Shown in pieces: positions 5,131 through 6,922 of a DNA stretch of 6,922 bases (the first letter of the stretch is position 1; each line of letters opens with the position of its first letter). Source of the stretch: Candidatus Omnitrophota bacterium. GTDB lineage: Bacteria; Omnitrophota; Gorgyraeia; Zapsychrales; Zapsychraceae. A program made the position numbers and the translations under genes. A model generated the notes under the pieces. It did not search any database and was not told where the DNA came from. It was given only the letters and a program-made list of their open reading frames with translations. The stretch lies in assembly GCA_030634235.1 (NCBI GenBank), contig DAOWBD010000057.1, forward strand, positions 1-6,922, given 5' to 3'.

Positions 5131-5856
5131 ATGATTTTATTTGTTAAGCATATTGATATTGAGGGCCCTGAAACCCTCAAAGAGTTCTTTGAAGAAAAGG
5201 GATTTGAAACCCGAACGGTTGGGCTGCATGACGGAGATGTGCTCCCGGAAGACGTCAGCAATATGGAAGCTATTGTAAGCCTCGGCGGCCCGATGAATGT
5301 TTATGACGAGGAACAATATCCGTTTCTCAAAGATGAACATGTGTTCTTAAAGAAAGTGGTTGCTGAAGAGATTCCGTTCATCGGGCTTTGTTTAGGGTCT
5401 CAGTTGCTGGCGAAGGCTTGTGGGGCGAAAGTAAGGAGGTCTCCCGAAAAAGAGATTGGGTTCTATTCCATCTGGCTTACGCAAGAAGGGAAGAAAGATT
5501 CTTTATTCGACGGCCTTGCAGATCTGTGGGATGTTTTCCAGTGGCATGAAGATATGTCGGATCTTCTGTCGGGGGCCGAGCTTCTGGCTTCTTCACAGGG
5601 GTGCCCGCATCAAGCTTTCAAGATTGGCCCTGTTGCCTATGGTTTACAGTTTCATATTGAGGTCACCGAACCTACAATATGCAAATGGGCAGAAGCCTAT
5701 TTTTCGCCAGAGGACAATTTTAGGCAGCAACAAAAGAGGGTCATGATCGAAGAGTATCAGCGAAGAGAAAAGATTTTCTGTAACATGGCGGATACGATAT
5801 ACAACAATTTCCTGAAGATCATACACGACCGAAGAAACAAGAACGCATCTGTTTAG
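5131..5856 (+). CDS. Class I glutamine amidotransferase-like protein
   Basis: This 241-residue protein has the fold and triad of class I (triad-type) glutaminases, which release ammonia from glutamine. The nucleophile elbow is GLCLGSQLLA with Cys87. His175 and Glu177 sit in LQFHIEV. An early SLGGPMNVYDEE (50-61) is typical of the stand-alone GuaA-like/PuuD-like group. No synthetase domain is fused, so the acceptor or true substrate is unknown; gamma-glutamyl hydrolase or an amidotransferase subunit are both possible. The ATG at 5131 follows GGTAGGAAAAGGG. No clear promoter is seen: the upstream 16 nt abut the MITE, so the gene depends on readthrough from glnN or on a promoter formed by the MITE. 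nadE follows after 14 nt, so the two are very likely co-transcribed. Family assignment is firm, specific function is not. Confidence 0.88.
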   Translation: MILFVKHIDIEGPETLKEFFEEKGFETRTVGLHDGDVLPEDVSNMEAIVSLGGPMNVYDEEQYPFLKDEHVFLKKVVAEEIPFIGLCLGSQLLAKACGAKVRRSPEKEIGFYSIWLTQEGKKDSLFDGLADLWDVFQWHEDMSDLLSGAELLASSQGCPHQAFKIGPVAYGLQFHIEVTEPTICKWAEAYFSPEDNFRQQQKRVMIEEYQRREKIFCNMADTIYNNFLKIIHDRRNKNASV

Positions 5857-5870
5857 GAGGGAGGGATCCT

Positions 5871-6922
5871 ATGATCAGGATCGCGGCAGCTCAAATTAAT
5901 TCTACGGTAGGCGACCTAGCCGGCAATAGGGAGAAGATTGCGGAGAATATCCGTCGGGCAAAAGAGCAGGACGCGGATATTATCGTATTTTCGGAGCTGA
6001 CGGTTTGCGGATATCCGCCCGAGGACCTTCTTTATAAGGATCATTTTGTTCGGGACAATGTAAAAGTTTTACGTTCTTTGATAAAAGAGACTGCAGGAAT
6101 AACGGCCATTATCGGGTTTGCGGATAGGGACAAAAAGAAGAATCTGTATAATGCCGCGGCTGTTATTTGTAATAAGCACCTGAAAGGCATTTACCGGAAG
6201 GAAGAACTTCCTAATTACGGCGTTTTTGATGAGAAGAGATATTTCCAGCAGGGAAAGAACAATAAAATCTTTTCGATCGGTAAGGAATATTTTGGCGTCA
6301 GCATCTGTGAAGATCTGTGGGTCGACAAAGGGGTATGTCAGTGGCAGGCGCGCGCGGGGGCCCAGTTGTTGATTAATCTTTCGGCTTCGCCTTATGATGT
6401 CGGCAAGCTCGGAGAAAGGGAAAAACTTTTAAAAAAGCGCGCGAAAAAGGAAAAAGTTTTTGTCTGTTACGTGAACCTTGTCGGCGGGCAAGACGAACTT
6501 GTGTTTGACGGCGGTAGCCTTATTGTCGATCCTCAAGGCGCAATTGTCGCTTCCGGCAAACAGTTTTGTGAAGATCTCGTTATTGCGGACATCAACATAG
6601 GCGGGTCACGGGCAAAAGGGGCGGGTGTATCAAATATTATTTCGCTCGGCCAACAGTGCCCGAAGGAAAAACAGCCGATCAAAAAACATCTCTCGAAACG
6701 GTTAAGCCAGGACGAACGCGTTTATCAGGCGCTGGTTTTAGGAACGCGCGATTATGCCCGGAAGAACGGATTTCAAAAAGCTGTTCTGGGGTTAAGCGGT
6801 GGGATCGATTCCGCTCTTGTTGCTGCTATTTCTGTTGACGCATTGGGCAAAGATAATGTGATCGGTGTTACAATGCCGTCGCAGTATACATCGAAGGGGA
6901 CGAAGACGGATGCGCAAAGGCT
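5871..6922 (+). CDS. nadE: Glutamine-dependent NAD+ synthetase, 3' end outside the window
   Basis: The open frame runs from ATG 5871 (after GGAGGGAGGG) to the window edge without a stop: 350 complete codons of an enzyme usually around 540-580 residues. It amidates nicotinic acid adenine dinucleotide to NAD+, using ammonia channelled from glutamine. The N-terminal nitrilase-like glutaminase domain has its triad: Glu42 (VFSELTVCGYPPEDLL), Lys110 (YRKEELPNYGVFDE) and Cys146 (SICEDLW). The C-terminal synthetase domain begins before the ATP-pyrophosphatase P-loop LSGGIDSA, with Ser309. TMPSQYTSKGT near the edge is the expected following segment. No frameshift is seen. It forms a pair with the amidotransferase-like gene upstream, although NadE carries its own glutaminase and should not need a partner. 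Confidence 0.95.
   Translation, partial: MIRIAAAQINSTVGDLAGNREKIAENIRRAKEQDADIIVFSELTVCGYPPEDLLYKDHFVRDNVKVLRSLIKETAGITAIIGFADRDKKKNLYNAAAVICNKHLKGIYRKEELPNYGVFDEKRYFQQGKNNKIFSIGKEYFGVSICEDLWVDKGVCQWQARAGAQLLINLSASPYDVGKLGEREKLLKKRAKKEKVFVCYVNLVGGQDELVFDGGSLIVDPQGAIVASGKQFCEDLVIADINIGGSRAKGAGVSNIISLGQQCPKEKQPIKKHLSKRLSQDERVYQALVLGTRDYARKNGFQKAVLGLSGGIDSALVAAISVDALGKDNVIGVTMPSQYTSKGTKTDAQR

Overview
This window is a chromosomal nitrogen-assimilation locus from a bacterium of about 45-50% GC. All complete genes are on the + strand. In order they encode an ammonium transporter (amt), a P-II signalling protein (glnK), a type III glutamine synthetase (glnN), a class I glutamine amidotransferase-like protein, and the 5' part of a glutamine-dependent NAD+ synthetase (nadE) that runs off the right edge. 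GSIII, an Amt with a cleavable signal peptide, a P-II without Tyr51, and a repeat-rich intergenic region with transposase debris fit an uncultured PVC/Omnitrophota-like lineage. That placement is inference from gene types and general resemblance, not from a marker gene.

Layout. Positions 1-360 hold no intact gene: a terminator-like hairpin at the left edge, two palindromic REP-like hairpins, and the end of an insertion sequence with the first ~31 codons of its transposase on the - strand. A near-consensus sigma70 promoter (377-405) then starts a long leader for amt-glnK. A second such promoter (2524-2552) starts the leader of glnN. A 72-bp MITE-like element occurs twice in opposite orientation, at 591-662 and 5043-5114, bracketing amt-glnK-glnN. 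The second copy lies just upstream of the amidotransferase-nadE pair.

The main result is in the leaders. Both promoters are followed by small hairpins whose 6-nt loops carry A at position 1 and G at position 4 (ATTGAT, AAAGCA, AAAGAT, AAAGAT, ATTGGT). In each leader the last such hairpin overlaps the 5' arm of an intrinsic terminator with a T-tract. This is the architecture recognised by ANTAR-domain antiterminators (EutV, NasR, AmiR and Geobacter GnfR are known examples). The amt leader seems to contain two attenuators in series: a complete one (430-517), and a second (670-720) that has only the downstream hairpin, with the MITE directly in front of it. The glnN leader (2564-2686) has both hairpins, spaced unusually far apart.

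How it works together (inference): transcription starts constitutively and stops in the leaders. Under nitrogen limitation an ANTAR response regulator encoded elsewhere would bind the paired hairpins and allow readthrough, giving ammonium uptake (Amt), its P-II gate (GlnK) and assimilation into glutamine (GSIII). The amidotransferase-like protein and NadE, downstream, are glutamine users.
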